Below, in pieces: positions 23,574 through 35,943 of a DNA stretch of 64,000 nt (position 1 is its first letter; every line of letters begins with the position of its first letter). The notes below the pieces were generated by a model that worked only from the letters and a program-made list of their open reading frames with translations, did no database searches and was not told where the DNA came from. Origin of the DNA: Hemicentrotus pulcherrimus. Taxonomy: Eukaryota; Echinodermata; Echinoidea; Camarodonta; Strongylocentrotidae. The stretch is from contig BEXV01000074.1 in assembly GCA_003118195.1 (NCBI GenBank), positions 12,312-76,311 of the forward strand. The letters run 5' to 3'. Made by a program: the position numbers and the translations under genes.

Positions 23574-23828
23574 CAGTAGTACACAAATATAGTAGTAGTA
23601 TTAGTAGTAGAAGCAGTAGTAGTAGTAGNNNNNNNNNNNNNNNNNNNNNNNNNNNNNNNNNNNNNNNNNNNNNNNNNNNNNNNNNNNNNNNNNNNNNNNN
23701 NNNNNNNNNNNNNNNNNNNNNNNNNNNNNNNNNNNNNNNNNNNNNNNNNNNNNNNNNNNNNNNNNNNNNNNNNNNNNNNNNNNNNNNNNNNNNNNNNNNN
23801 NNNNNNNNNNNNNNNAGTAGTAGTAGTT
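23506..23828. repeat. (AGT)n array containing a 187-base gap
   Basis: AGT/AGC trinucleotide repeats on both sides of an N run at 23629-23815. The gap sits inside the array, so its true length is unknown. Confidence 0.9.
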
Positions 23829-25020
23829 GTTGGTGGTGTTCTTGTTGTTCACTTTATTGAATAAAACTTGTTTAGCAGAGGGCTAATCTACCATAAAATC
23901 CCTGGGACATAGTACTGTAATTCTGATACATGCAGATTGATTATACTCAACTTTCAAACATTTCTATTATCAAATGTTCTGTGAAAATCTGTGAGAATTT
24001 CATTAGTCAGCTAAAGACTGATTTCAGGTTACAAGTTTGACCTGGTGCACTTACTGGAATATATTATTTAGTTAAATGTGACCTCTACAGTAGCTACATG
24101 CAAAAAAGGAGCCCTTTCTTCCTATTGAAAAGTTGTAGAACCATGTGTACAAATATCCACAGCTGTTCTGTACTTCAACCTTGGAGCATATTCCTAGTAA
24201 AATCAATGATTGCAATACATTTACAGACAGTTTTGACATGTTGTCCTATCCACTTCAAATGTAATGTATATGACATGCAGTTCAACAAGTCCAACTACAT
24301 GTATTGTAATACCTTTAGAGATTGTTTATACTTTTACATACATTGTACTTGATGCATTTGACAAAGGATACTGTAGGTCAAGCACTCTCAATCACATATC
24401 AAATTGGGATTTCATTTTGTATGGATATCATATGAAATACAGCTTTGAGCCTTTGACACCATATAAACCTATACAAATTACTGCCTTGTATTTGGCATGT
24501 ATATGAGTAGTAGGATATAAACAATGACTATAATATCTGTAGTAGCCTGACTGACAGTGTCCCAGATATTCTGCAGGTAAATACTTTTCCTCATGATATG
24601 TTCTTAAATATGTATAAAACTAAAAAGAAAAGTCAGTGTTGATCCTGTCCTTGGTAAGAGTTTATATACAAAGAAATTCAGATGTATATAATTGAACAAA
24701 ATTGGTTTTCTATACATCACTGAAAGTAGTTTCAGGTCAGAGCTGAGCAAATAATTTGAGCAAGCTATACTTAGCAAGCTGTAGTACAGAAAAACAATAA
24801 ACATATGTACCTTGGAATTTAGTAATGAGTGTAAACTGAGAGGAGAGGAGTTATTAGTGTTGAAAGGAAGCATATCAAATGTGTGTATTTTCCAGTGTAT
24901 ATCTGTAGATCATCACTCTGACTAGGATGCATGGAATCTGTCACCTGTTTGCTATCTGAAGATCTTGTTTACAATGCGGTAATTGTTGTCATGAGGCTCT
25001 GAGTCATGTCAATATTCACC
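23829..25020 (+). other. RGS7: RGS intron 1, no feature seen
   Basis: AT-rich intron; no exon or repeat recognised. Confidence 0.5.
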
Positions 25021-25023
25021 ATC

Positions 25024-25365
25024 AATTGTCTTTAGCATTACTAGTCCGTCAAAACTTGGTTGTCTCTAAGCATTACTCACCTGTGATACCATTGTGAAAT
25101 ATTCTCAATGATTGATTTCTTGTAGTATTGTAACATTACAGCATGACAAAACATAATAATCATTGGTTGTCTTCAGTATTACCAACATGACAAACCTTCA
25201 TTACCATTGGTTTACTTCAGTGTTTCTATCCTTGCAAACCTTCATAACAGTCGATAGTTTTCAGTATTGCTAACGTGGCAAGCCTTCATTACCAATGGTT
25301 GGCTACAGCATTACCAGCCTGGGAATTCTGCAAAAGCTTTGGTTGTCTCCACCCTTTCCTGCCTG
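25024..25365. repeat. Degenerate minisatellite, about 55-bp unit
   Basis: Repeats resembling GGTTGTCTTCAGTATTACC, then AACATGACAAACCTTCATTA, recur about six times (near 25024, 25065, 25166, 25210, 25260 and 25300) with considerable divergence. Confidence 0.7.
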
Positions 25366-26730
25366 GCAAAAACATTGAATTTAGTTGCCTTCTTCTCATT
25401 GTACACAACATTGTGCTCTAGTGACAATTGCTCAGTGCCCAAATTTCTACACTTACTGAATTACTAATCTCAACCTGGACCCCAAATTATTCCCAACCAT
25501 ATTAACCAAAAATGTAAACCTAATGCAGGGCTCCAAAGTCAGGATTAAACTTTTGTACAGTCTGTATGCAGGAGCCTAATGCAAAAATTGTATTGTGAAA
25601 AATGTATGTGTGTTTGCATGTTGGGGGGGGGGCGGTCTGGACTTAAATTTTGGGTGCCCCTGAGTCATGGGTCCCTGCTTTACCTCATCCTACAAAAGCT
25701 AACAATAAATGGCTGCTGGGCCCCGAGGACTGAGTCAACCTTCACAATCTTATGCTAGAAGAATACAATGTGATCCTGAAAAGTTCAAAACATATTCAAG
25801 ACCATAATCAAGGCTAGACATAAAACACACATTCAGGATTTTTGACATGGTGAAGTCGATTCGAAATTTTATTAAATCTGAGCTAGACACACATTTAAAT
25901 TGCTGAAGTAATGGGACAACTCAAGTAAAGAGCACTGACTGAATGGAAAGGTCATTGTTTTTCAAAATCACCTTCAATGTTGACTTCAAACAAAGTAGCG
26001 CTGATCATTGAAGGTTAAATCAGCATGGTGAAGTGATTGATAGGAAGAACATCCAATAGGATTTCATGTGCAGAATGATATTGACCAATAATTCTAAATT
26101 AGAGAATGTGAATATGAATTGATTCAAATGTCAATTTGGGTTTTGGATTATTCCTTCAATCTATCATATGACATAAAATTTAGCCATGAAATATAATTTG
26201 ATTTCCTATTCTCTATTGATTCCAGCAATAATTATTTCAGGCACTGAATTCAAAGAGTTAACATATGGTACACATATCAATATATATTTAACATGATAAT
26301 TAAGGATCAAGTAGCCTTATATTCTATTTTGTGTAGTTTTTCAAGGCCCTCTTATAATAAAAATCAATATTTCAAAAAAGTGACATCAGACTTATCACAT
26401 TTGAATATTATTCAAAAATGATATCAGCACATCCAATCAAGCTGTTAAAGAATCCAAATGTTAAGGACAGTTAAATAAGCAGGCAAGGTAGCATTGAATT
26501 ATATCAGGGTTGATGTTTTTATATTGCCAAGTTGCCATTTCACGTCCTCATTGACAATACTATAAACTATGTACATCTATTAAAGTGATATTCATCTTTG
26601 CAGGAATATGCGATGTAATACATTTGTCATTTTTGTTTTAGTTTCTGGAAGGAGGGGGGGGGGGTTAAGATGTATTTTTTTCAAACAATGTGCAATATTG
26701 TATGTAAGTCAATGTTATGTTTATATATAA
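25366..26730 (+). other. RGS7: RGS intron 1, no feature seen
   Basis: AT-rich, with G runs at 25623-25632 and 26655-26665. No exon seen. Confidence 0.5.
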
Positions 26731-26738
26731 GTTTATTT

Positions 26739-26903
26739 GGGAGCAACATGTGAGGGCTCACATGCCTCCGGGTAATAGTGTCGAATTTCACTTTTGTGAG
26801 CCCTGGCCCACACGTTGCTCCCTCCCTTTACATCTTGTATTGTTTATGTATTGCATGATCTGTCAAAATGTATTTGTATTGTGCTTTTATGATTGGCCTG
26901 ATA

Positions 26904-26932
<29 letters not shown>
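26739..26932. mobile_element. Inverted repeat with (AAT)n tail
   Basis: GGGAGCAACATGTG...AGGGCTCACA (26739-26762) is mirrored by TGTGAGCCCTGGC...GTTGCTCCC (about 26795-26821). About 80 bases on, the sequence ends in GGCCTGATAAATAATAAT and (AAT)n to 26932. A small inverted-repeat element or the 3' end of a retroposon with a microsatellite tail are both possible. Confidence 0.45.
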
Positions 26933-26934
<2 letters not shown>

Positions 26935-29900
26935 CATATAGAAATGGTTAGACAATTTTATGCTTAATACTTTTAGTAGCAATTTTTTTTTTTTTACAAA
27001 GTGAGGTTTAGGACAGAATGGGTTTTTCAATTACTTCAGCTGATGCATGAAAGGTGTAAATCAGGTACAAACTGAGTAATGTGTGAAGCACAGCTGTTCA
27101 AGTATAATCTATTGATTTGATTTTGTATAAACAACCTGTAAAAATGATGGAGTAATTGGTTTTCAGGACATGACGATTAGCAAAGCTGAGAATTCAACAA
27201 AGAGAGAGGAGAAGATTGAACAATTTTTAGTGGCACTTGTACGCTTCATTATAGACAAAGGGAACTAAAATATTGGTGTGATTTAGGAGTTCTACATTAT
27301 TTGGATGCCAATGTTTGTTTCTTGTGTAAACTCCAAGACTGACAGTGAATTGAACAGAAATATATGGAAACAGATTTCTGGTTAAAATGCAATTTTCAAA
27401 GTGTAAAATCAATTGGGATATCCAGAGATGAATATGCTTTTAATAGTAAAGGAAAATAAATGGGAAAATAGTTGAGAATGACAATTATTTGTGATGTATT
27501 AGTAGATGAAACAGTTTAAGGATAATATTTTTATGAATTGATGTTGCTTTATATGATTTTGTACACAATCATAAATGAACTTCAATTGAAGAATAAACGA
27601 GTTTGGTGAACTGGTTCAACCTACTACATAAAACAATAACATTTCAGTTTTTGAGCATGTATTTTAATAAAAGGAACTAATTTTATCATCCATTGAACAA
27701 ATCTTACTTATTTAGCTAGACTGTTATTCTGAAATAAACTTTTCTTTAATATAAATTCACTCATCTACTCAAATGTTAAATTGCAAGATATACAGTCATA
27801 AAGATTTATCAATTCATTTATGATGTATGCATACTGTCCTCAGATATCATAAAGATGCCTACATAGTTCTGGTTCTGCAACATGTCATTATTGTGGCTAC
27901 ACATTATGATTGTTTTTGTGAGTGCAAAGATATTTTGAATTGATAAAACATGAAATAGGATTCATATAAATATGTCTGAAATTGTTTTCATAATCGTGGT
28001 TGAGTGAAAAATAAATTATACTTTGATCATGTTTGTGCTATATTGAAGTGATAACATTGACTATCTGTACACTAAATTTGCTAACCAGGGGGTAGACAAT
28101 TATTTTTAAAGGTCAAAATGATTATTTCAGAGGAGAATTGAACATGTTTCATGAATCTTTATGCTGACATTAGGGTGGTTGTAACTTAGTTTTTAATGTT
28201 ATTAGATTTATATTCTAACAACTGCACAATACAGTCAAGAGGCTCAAAGCTGAAATAAACCGGAAAAAAAAATGAGTGAATTACATGAAAAAAAAGAAAA
28301 GATTTTGATCATGATTTCATTAAGGTTCACAAACTTAAATGATCTATCGTTAAACGCTTGATTTGAATAGTGATATATATCAAATCAAATGTACTCATCT
28401 AATTTCTACTAAAGATTGCTTTGATTGAGGCGATACAGTTGTGTCACAGATTCAGACAGCTGCCTTCCTGAAAAAGAAAAAAAAAGATGAAATATCAAAT
28501 GCATACAGTATTCAGGATTCCTCTTCGAATATAGATAAAACAAAGAAACAAGTATATGGGAATTCATGTAATTTGTCCAAGCAATGATGTGATTATATAT
28601 ATATATTGAATGGTTTATTATGATGTATTGCTTTGACCCATGATTTAGCCTCGAGTTATGGAGCAGTTGTAGAGTTGAAATCAGAAACAAGTTCTAAAGA
28701 CTATATGCAAGCATGACATATATATCATGGGGTGCTTGTGCTTATAGAGCTTTGTGGAATGGTTGTTGTTTTCCTACATCATGGCATACAGAGTCTATCT
28801 GGTGTACACACGGTGCCACATCTATCCCTTGTCCAGTTTGCACTGCTTGACTGTATCAGGTAGAATTTGATAATCAGATACCAGACTTGCACTTTCAGTG
28901 GCCTAAACCTTTGTTTTAATCGTAAAGTCCATACGTTTATCACACATTGTGGCAATTATTTCAGGACTCCTAATGATAACCATGTCACTATCACGTTTTA
29001 CCTTATTTATACATCTTATTAAGATGTGAACGTATAATTTTAGTGAGGCAATATGTTACATCTTGCCTCTAGTCAACTGGACGTTGCTTTATATTACAGC
29101 AATATTGAAGTGATTTATTACTTGAAACTATGATGTTGATTTGGCAGTTTGTATCATCTCTGTTCATAAACTTTATTTATTTTCATATAATTCAAAGTTT
29201 ATAAGCAATGCTGAGTATTCCCGTTTTCATTTTAAAGGGTTTACCTATTCTAAGTTTAAGAACTAAATATTTGCTTCAAATTCAATGTAGATAATCCAAT
29301 GTACATTTATCTAAGTAGATGATATTGCACTTATCACATTTAATATGACTTTGCCTGAATATGTGAAATCAATTCATATCAGCCTATGCTTCACTTGACA
29401 TCTCCCTTTTCTCATAAACAGTGTCTGTGGGAGTTTGAATTGAAATAAAGCAAGCAATCTACATCTAACTTAACCATGATAATTGTTGTGCTTATATATT
29501 ATCTTGAAGTTGAAACTGATAGAAGGTTCAATGTTTTCTGTCCAGAGTCCACAAGATAGTGTAAGTGTAATATCTGAGCTAGTAATTGTATTTTATGTAT
29601 AATATCCTTGCTAGACTGGGACCATCGATCAAACCCCTTTTACCTGAAATAGAAGTGTTTTTTTGTTTGTTAATTCTTCCCCCACTTTTATTATCTTTAT
29701 ATTTCATGATTCAGTGGATTAACGGATCAACTAAATCACCTTAAATTTATTGGTATATCCAAATTGAGGAAATTATGATATTCATATTTTTACCCCTTTT
29801 GCAAATTTCCAAACCTTTATGCCCATATTTGCACACTCTTGTGTGTATTTTTTTATACAGACAAAGGCAGATGTAGTATAGGTGCATGCATAGATAAAAG

Positions 29901-30235
29901 ATGAAACTGTAAGAAGACATTTTAAAGTCAATTTGTAAGCATTGACAAAAATGAACACCATGAAAAGACATAGAGAGGGTGATAAAGCCAGAACTATAAT
30001 GGCTGTAGCCTTATAACTAAATATGATTTTTACAATACCACATTGGTATATTGATTTATTAAATTAAATTAAAATGATACAAATAATGTAGAAAGTTCCA
30101 AGAGTGCTAGATTTAAAATGATGGTGAATAAAGATGAAGATTAATGTGAGAAATGTCAAGATACTGGAGAATAGCTTTGTTCCTAGACAGGAGCACTTGG
30201 ATGCATGAAAAGAAACATGTTTACAACCTAGGAGG
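26933..30235 (+). other. RGS7: RGS intron 1, no feature seen
   Basis: AT-rich intron. A short (TA)n lies at about 28597-28606. No coding or RNA gene found. Confidence 0.5.
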
Positions 30236-30239
30236 ACAG

Positions 30240-30330
30240 AGACATGAGAAGGTGGAGACTTTGAGAGAGAAGGAGAGAGAGGGAGAGGGAGAGAGTGATA
30301 AAAGAGAAAGAAAAGAAGGGGCAAAAGGAA
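30240..30330. repeat. GA-rich tract
   Basis: Purine-rich low-complexity sequence (GAGAGAAGGAGAGAGAGGGA and similar). Confidence 0.8.
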
Positions 30331-30530
30331 AAAATGCAATGTAAGAGCCGAAAATGGCAGTGTAATCAATGCAGTGACGCACATAGGCAAATTTGTATCA
30401 CAAAGCCACAGCGCTGCCAAGAGAAGAAGCCTGGTACACTGTATGCAGTGACAAGCAAATGATGTATTTAGTCTGAATGCTGGGTATGTGCGTACAGACT
30501 GTACTCAGCAGCTCAGACACAGTGCTGTAC

Positions 30531-30640
30531 AAGGTGTGTGTGTATGTATGTGTGTAAGTGTGTTGGAGTGGGTGGTTTTGCTGCTGCTGCTGCGGCCAGT
30601 GGTAGTGGTGGTGGAAGAGGGTGTGTGTTTGTGTGTGTAG
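30531..30640. repeat. (TG)n/(TGC)n/(GGT)n compound microsatellite
   Basis: GTGTGTGTGTATGTATGTG, then TGCTGCTGCTGCTGC and GGTAGTGGTGGTGG follow each other within 110 bases. Confidence 0.85.
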
Positions 30641-31626
30641 TTTGGTGCTATGGAGCTAAGGGTAGCGTCTTGTGCATATGTGTATTGTCATTATAGCGTA
30701 TGGGGTGTGTGTTTGTTACTGTAATTGTATGTATGCATGTTAGTGGAAGTATCAGTCTGTGTGTTATTGAAGAAGCAGTAGTGTTACCATTTTCAGGCAT
30801 GCAGAAACCATATAATATTCCATGTGTGTCTCAAAATAATTAATCTCCTTATTTTACCTGTTTTGAACAACACCTAATCGCAATGTAATTCTTGTCTCGG
30901 TATAATAAGTTTATTATGAAATATTTCCTGTCTTCCCTTTCATGTAAAGTGTAAAGACTGTTATGTTTCAACTTGATATATTGGCTCCCAAACATGATAT
31001 TATTGAACATTCTTATGTTTAGTAATCACTTTAATGAAGATTTGTTTACATATTTTTATTTCATTTTGCAGATATCTTAAATATTTGGTTTGACCAAGTG
31101 TGATGGTTTTTGCTATCTCAAGAAGATATAGACTCATTAATATTGGAATTTTATCAGTAATTAATGTTGCAGATTAATGATCCAGTGCATTGAATAATGT
31201 GGCCATATAAAAACACTTTAAGTATAATGGTATATTTATCACATCTAAAGGAATTATATCATTATTTATAATGTATTTGATCAGAGAATGATAGGAGTAC
31301 GAAAAGAGCCTTAAAACAATTTCATTATGCTCACCAGAATTATGCAAACAGTAAAGAAAAGTAGTAATTTCTGGTATATTACTTCATTAAAGTTTACAAG
31401 TGAAGAGAGAGAAAGAGAGAGTAAAAATACAACAGATGAGACTAGATAATGTGCACTCAGTTGTGTTTGATGTATTATATTTTTCTTCTATCCATGCTGG
31501 TTCAGCAAGCTGTTTTAAGTATTTTGTCACATATATTTGTCATTGTCTAAATTAACCTTCCAAACTTGTCTTTTATATCCTATATTCTTTTACATCAATA
31601 CCATGCACTAGATTAGAAGAAACAAT

Positions 31627-31775
31627 TTTATTTCATGTGCAATTCAGCCTTGTAAAAAATTTCAAAAATAGCAATTGATGCAATTGTGAGGGTTCTGTTG
31701 AAATTAGATTTTATGTGCAAACCAGCCCTGTGAAGGGAATTTCAAAAATAGCATTTGATGCAATTCTGTTTGATG
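31627..31775. repeat. Tandem duplication, about 79-bp unit
   Basis: Two copies share TTTCAAAAATAGCAATTGATGC (second copy with one change), and ATGTGCAA precedes both, 78-80 bases apart. Moderately diverged. Confidence 0.8.
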
Positions 31776-31780
31776 TCTTA

Positions 31781-31790
31781 CTTGTGTGTG

Positions 31791-31825
<35 letters not shown>

Positions 31826-31826
31826 G
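31781..31826. repeat. (TA)n microsatellite
   Basis: GTGTGTGTATATATATACAT followed by a TA run. Confidence 0.95.
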
Positions 31827-32365
31827 TGCATTTGATGTATATAAAATGTCTATTCTAGTTCACAATATCTATAAACCTTTAAAATATGATATTTTAGTTG
31901 TGGTACAAGGTTGTATACCGGTATACAGGATTTTTTTGTGCTTGAGAGAATGAAGTATTAAGGATGGTTTGGCAGAGATAAATGCAGACTAATTCTTAGT
32001 GTTATCTCTGTAAAACATTGCATGTTCACACTTTTCTACCCTGTAAAAGTACAAAAGATCAAAAGATCAAAAGTAAATGAAATGTATTTGAAAGATATTG
32101 ACAATTAGAACCATTATTTTCACAGCTTTCAAAATTTGTGACACAATGTGACTACAAGGTGAATAAGCATTGTTTATGTGATCAAATAGCTGATTTGGAT
32201 CAAATTTACCCAAAAAAGTGTTCCATTGTTTTTAACCAATGTTGCCAGTGTGCCCCAAAAATATAATGAAGAGAAATTATTCTTTCTGCACAGGGTGTCC
32301 TAGTGTGATACCGAATAAATACTTTGCACAGTACATAGAAGATAACCCCCAGTCGTATTTGTAAC

Positions 32366-32432
32366 ATAGTTATAGTATTCAAAATCTGTAGAATACATAG
32401 TTATAGTTATAGTATTCAAAATCTTTAGAATA
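32366..32432. repeat. Short tandem duplication
   Basis: TAGTATTCAAAATCTGTAGA recurs 40-odd bases later as TAGTATTCAAAATCTTTAGA, with TTATAG reiterated between them. Confidence 0.85.
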
Positions 32433-32639
32433 CTATATCCCTGTGGTAACGGCGAGGACCACAGTGTGTACATTGCTGTATGATTGCAAATGTAGTTTAT
32501 GGTATCGAATAATGTAAACACTACTTCCACAGTGTTCCATATTTTATGACACATTTCCTTCCAATGTGGATTCTCCTGATCCAAGATACATTCCGTATGG
32601 TAAAATGATTTCATGCTTTCTTGTTTTTTACTCTTGCAG

Positions 32640-32736
32640 ATCGAAAGATTGATTCAGCGAATGCAAGATGAAAGGAATGGTGTACCTGTCCGGACTGTCA
32701 AAAGTTTCATGTCAAAAGTTCCTAGTGTTTTTACAG
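32640..32736 (+). CDS. RGS7: RGS7-like exon 2 (DEP domain start)
   Basis: After TACTCTTGCAG the exon reads [20 protein letters not shown] then [12 protein letters not shown] plus G, with the donor GTAAAA. It matches the first helices of the R7 DEP domain (human MEDVIARMQDEKNGIPIRTV). 97 nt, phase 0; the last G makes Gly with the next exon. Intron 1 before it is nearly 11 kb. Confidence 0.96.
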
Positions 32737-32804
32737 GTAAAAAACTCTTAAATTTACTACATTTAATATTATGTCATGAGTGCATGTAGTACTGTTGACT
32801 GCAA

Positions 32805-33559
32805 TGATCTGGCATAGGCCCACAGAGTTGAATTGTGTAATTACAAATTTGGTAATCTAATGAAATTAGTGTTAGATGCCCCTTCCCATCAATGACATAA
32901 TAAGCTGCAAGTATAAACTCTACTGCCGACAGCTATTAATTCTATTGGATGGTTTCTCATACATTCAAGTAGTTTGAAGCTTATTAATTCATTAATTTCT
33001 TAAGACGGAAGATAATCCTCACAGTAATCGATGAAATAATTCCATCATAAAATATCAAGCTGACAATGATGAAAACATAATATTTGGTATTGATCTGGGA
33101 TAGGCCTACAGAGTCTTAATTTGTAATTAAGTTGGTCATCTGCAGTAATAAGCATTGCATTTAATCCCAAACAATGACATAATAGGTTGTAAGTGGAAAC
33201 TCAAATGCTGACAGCAATTAATTCCCACTTAGTATGTAGTTAACAACAGAATTATTCACACCTCTTGAAAATGTAATGTGGACTGGTTGAATTAGGGCCT
33301 TTGTTGAATACTTTTTGATGTAAGCTTTAAATGAAACAAAAATTGGGACAGAGTCAATTTTTCACATACATACAAGATTACAAAACGTGATAAGCGTATG
33401 AGTAATTTAGTTGTTAACTAAACATATATATCTGGGTCAAGTTGTCTATTTAGTGGTTTATTGTATATTTCAGTAGTCTGAAATTTGTTACGATAGAAAA
33501 TGATCTTCACAGTAATCAGTGAAATCATTCTGTTATAAACATGTCAAGCTGACAATGGT
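32805..33559. repeat. Diverged tandem duplication in RGS intron 2
   Basis: Copy A (32805-33071) and copy B (33091-33559) both start TGATCTGG(C/G)ATAGGCC(C/T)A and both end AAGCTGACAATG, with CTCACAGTAATCGATGAAAT or TTCACAGTAATCAGTGAAAT near the end. Copy B carries about 200 extra bases in the middle. Confidence 0.75.
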
Positions 33560-33829
33560 AAGTCCGAGTCTAGGTGTAAATACTACAGTTTTCATAATTT
33601 CACAAGTTTGTTTAATCCTTAATAATATTGATAATAAGGATAAGAATATCATATATCCACATCCATTAAAAGATATGGGTACCATTTTCCAGTTGGTTTA
33701 TTTGAGAATGGTTGATGTTTTCAAAATGGAAAAAGAAATAAGCTCCAAAGGATTTTGTCCCCTTCATTTGTATGTATTTGATATGTAATTAATTGCTGTT
33801 TTATTTATTACCTTCTAACTACTTATTAC

Positions 33830-34152
33830 TATCCAACCTCTTCTCCTATCACCTCTCCATCCTTACCATTTCCTACATATTTCCACCTCTCCTCTATCCT
33901 CCTTTCATCCACCACCCACCCCTTTTCCTCTTCCACCTCTTCCTCTCCCACCTCTTCCTCTCCATTCTTCCCACTCTCTCTTGTCTTACACACACATCCT
34001 CACCCTCTCTCCCACTATCACTCACTAACTCTTTTTTTATCTCTCCCTCACTCTCCATCTCTCTGGCTTTCTCTTACTTCCCTCTCCTTTTCCTCTCTGC
34101 CTCTGTCTTTGTCTCTCCCTCTCTGTCTCTCTTTCGTCCAAAACACTCACCC

Positions 34153-34185
<33 letters not shown>

Positions 34186-34279
34186 ATACCCCCTCTGTCT
34201 GTCTCTGTCTCTCCCCCTCTTTCTCTCTGTCTCTATCCCTCTCTCTCTCTTTCTCTCTCTCTCCCTCTCTCTTGTACAG
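33830..34279 (+). repeat. 450-base CT-rich tract ending at a splice acceptor
   Basis: An almost pure pyrimidine tract (CTCTCTCT, CCTCT and TTTCTC variants) runs straight into CTTGTACAG, the acceptor of RGS exon 3. It explains the long Ser/Leu/Pro-rich reading frames here, which are not genes. Confidence 0.9.
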
Positions 34280-34327
34280 GAGCTGATCTGGTTCAATGGT
34301 TGATGAAGACACTAGATATTGATCAAG
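34280..34327 (+). CDS. RGS7: RGS7-like exon 3 (DEP domain)
   Basis: A 48-nt exon between CTTGTACAG and GTAATG encodes Gly (joined), ADLVQWLMKTLDIDQ and G. It matches SDIVQWLIKNLTIED of human RGS7, the recognition-helix part of the DEP fold. Phase is consistent on both sides. Confidence 0.95.
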
Positions 34328-34855
34328 GTAATGACACTAGATCATTAGGTAATTTTTGTTTTACATGGACTGGATGATACAAGCTACAAGTTTCCTCATG
34401 ACGAAATATTGAGAACCAATCAGGCAAAAATGCACTTATTGCATAAGCATATCAGAAGATTTAACTGTAAGGGGTATACCTTAATAAAGTCTGGCTGTTA
34501 ATGAAAAATACTTAAGTGGTAAGGAGATGGATAAAGAATGCTAAGGTTTCAAAGCTGACTGTACTTTCCTTTTTCCAAATTGCAATGTCATTGGAGTTTT
34601 TTATTTGTTTTAATTTAGCTTTGAGATACAAAATTCTGATATTGATGAGTTCCTTGTAAGTTTATGACCTCAATTTTTTTGTTGTTGATAATTTGCACCA
34701 ACTCTGTCATTTAAAATCAAATTAATGTGTAACAATATGCTAAATGTTGCTGTGCATGTAAAGATATATTTACTCTTTTTCTTTTTAATTGTTTGTCGTA
34801 AAAGAAAGACGAATCACATAGTCTTATATCTTGTTTTTGTATTTATTCTCTTCAG
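34328..34855 (+). other. RGS7: RGS intron 3, no feature seen
   Basis: AT-rich; nothing recognised. Confidence 0.5.
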
Positions 34856-35014
34856 CGAATTCAATACATTTAGGGTCATTGCTAGCAGCACATGGCTATT
34901 TCTTCCCCATAACGGATCACGTACTAACACTGAAGGATGACAACACATTCTATAGGTTTCAAACACCTTACTTCTGGCCCTCAAATTGTTGGGAACCGGA
35001 AAACACAGATTATG
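34856..35014 (+). CDS. RGS7: RGS7-like exon 4 (DEP end, DHEX start)
   Basis: After TTCTCTTCAG the exon reads Ala (joined), [40 protein letters not shown] and [12 protein letters not shown] plus G, with the donor GTAAGT. This is among the most conserved R7 segments, nearly identical to human RGS7 from AAHGYFFPI to NTDY. 159 nt. Two decayed copies of its last 40 or so bases lie downstream. Confidence 0.97.
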
Positions 35015-35110
35015 GTAAGTCACAGTTCATCTTTGTATAAAAAATGTTAATGAAATGAGATTATGCACATCATTGTTTGAGCATCTATTGATTCACGTCA
35101 TAAAAAATGT

Positions 35111-35320
35111 AACTTTCTGCCATCATTTTCTTGGGAGCTGGAAGATACAGAATACAAAAGGTAGCTTTCTGTTATAGCTTCAAATGAAAGAAATATACTC
35201 CAATATTACTGTGTGGACAAAATATGATATTCCGATTAACTTCCTGAAAACAATTTAATTCTGACCTTTAAGATGTTGGGAGGTGGAAAATCATGACACA
35301 CTATAGATTATTATGGTACC
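35111..35320 (+). pseudogene. Two decayed tandem copies of the exon 4 3' end
   Basis: The exon end has TTCTGGCCCTCAAATTGTTG then GGAACCGGAAAACACAGATT. At 35112-35161, ACTTTCTGCCATCATTTTCTTGGGA is followed by GCTGGAAGATACAGAATAC and AAAAGGTAG. At 35258-35320, TTCTGACCTTTAAGATGTTG is followed by GGAGGTGGAAAATCATGACA. The (G/C)TTGGGA anchor is at 34988, 35130 and 35275, spaced 142 and 145 bases. This suggests an old tandem amplification of an exon-intron boundary unit. Confidence 0.6.
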
Positions 35321-35877
35321 TTAATTGAAACAATAATTAATTCAGAAACATTCAAGAGTGATTCCTCAATCCTCATTATATTTGAAAATTTTGGAGCTTG
35401 TTTAATTTATAAGGATGTATTCATAATGGTGTGATTTGACCTAATAAGTCAATTACACTGCTGCATCCAAAACTTAGTATTCAAATAGTTGAACAATAAA
35501 CATGTATGCAATTTGTAAATTAAGCATTACATCCTTTATAGCAATGTCTGTTATAACTACTTAAGTTACTAATATATAAAACAAGACATTGAATTATTGA
35601 GCAGTTTACCATTAAAATTATTCAATTGTATAATATTTGTGTGAAGGCCCTTCAGAAGGGCACTGTAGAAATTGAATTCAATCTGTTTTTTTTTTAGCAA
35701 CATCAATAGACAAAGCATTTTGATATTTCAAAATAACATACATAACATATAGTTCTTCACACAATTTAATAAAACAAATATGACATTCCATTTTATTTTG
35801 TCATTGTGGTTGTTGAGATGAAATATAGTTTAATAACAATCAGTATATACAACATATTATAATAAATACACAGTAAA

Positions 35878-35943
35878 TTGTAAATTATTATTGAGTGAAA
35901 GGAAATTATTTTACAGCTTTGTAAATTATTATTGAGTGAAGGG
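35878..35943. repeat. 41-bp tandem duplication
   Basis: TTGTAAATTATTATTGAGTG occurs at 35878 and 35919, followed by AAAGGA or AAGGGA. Confidence 0.9.

Noticed and set aside
33793..34377. 194-codon Ser/Leu/Pro-rich frame
   Set aside because: Translation of the CT-rich tract. Only its last part overlaps the real RGS exon 3.
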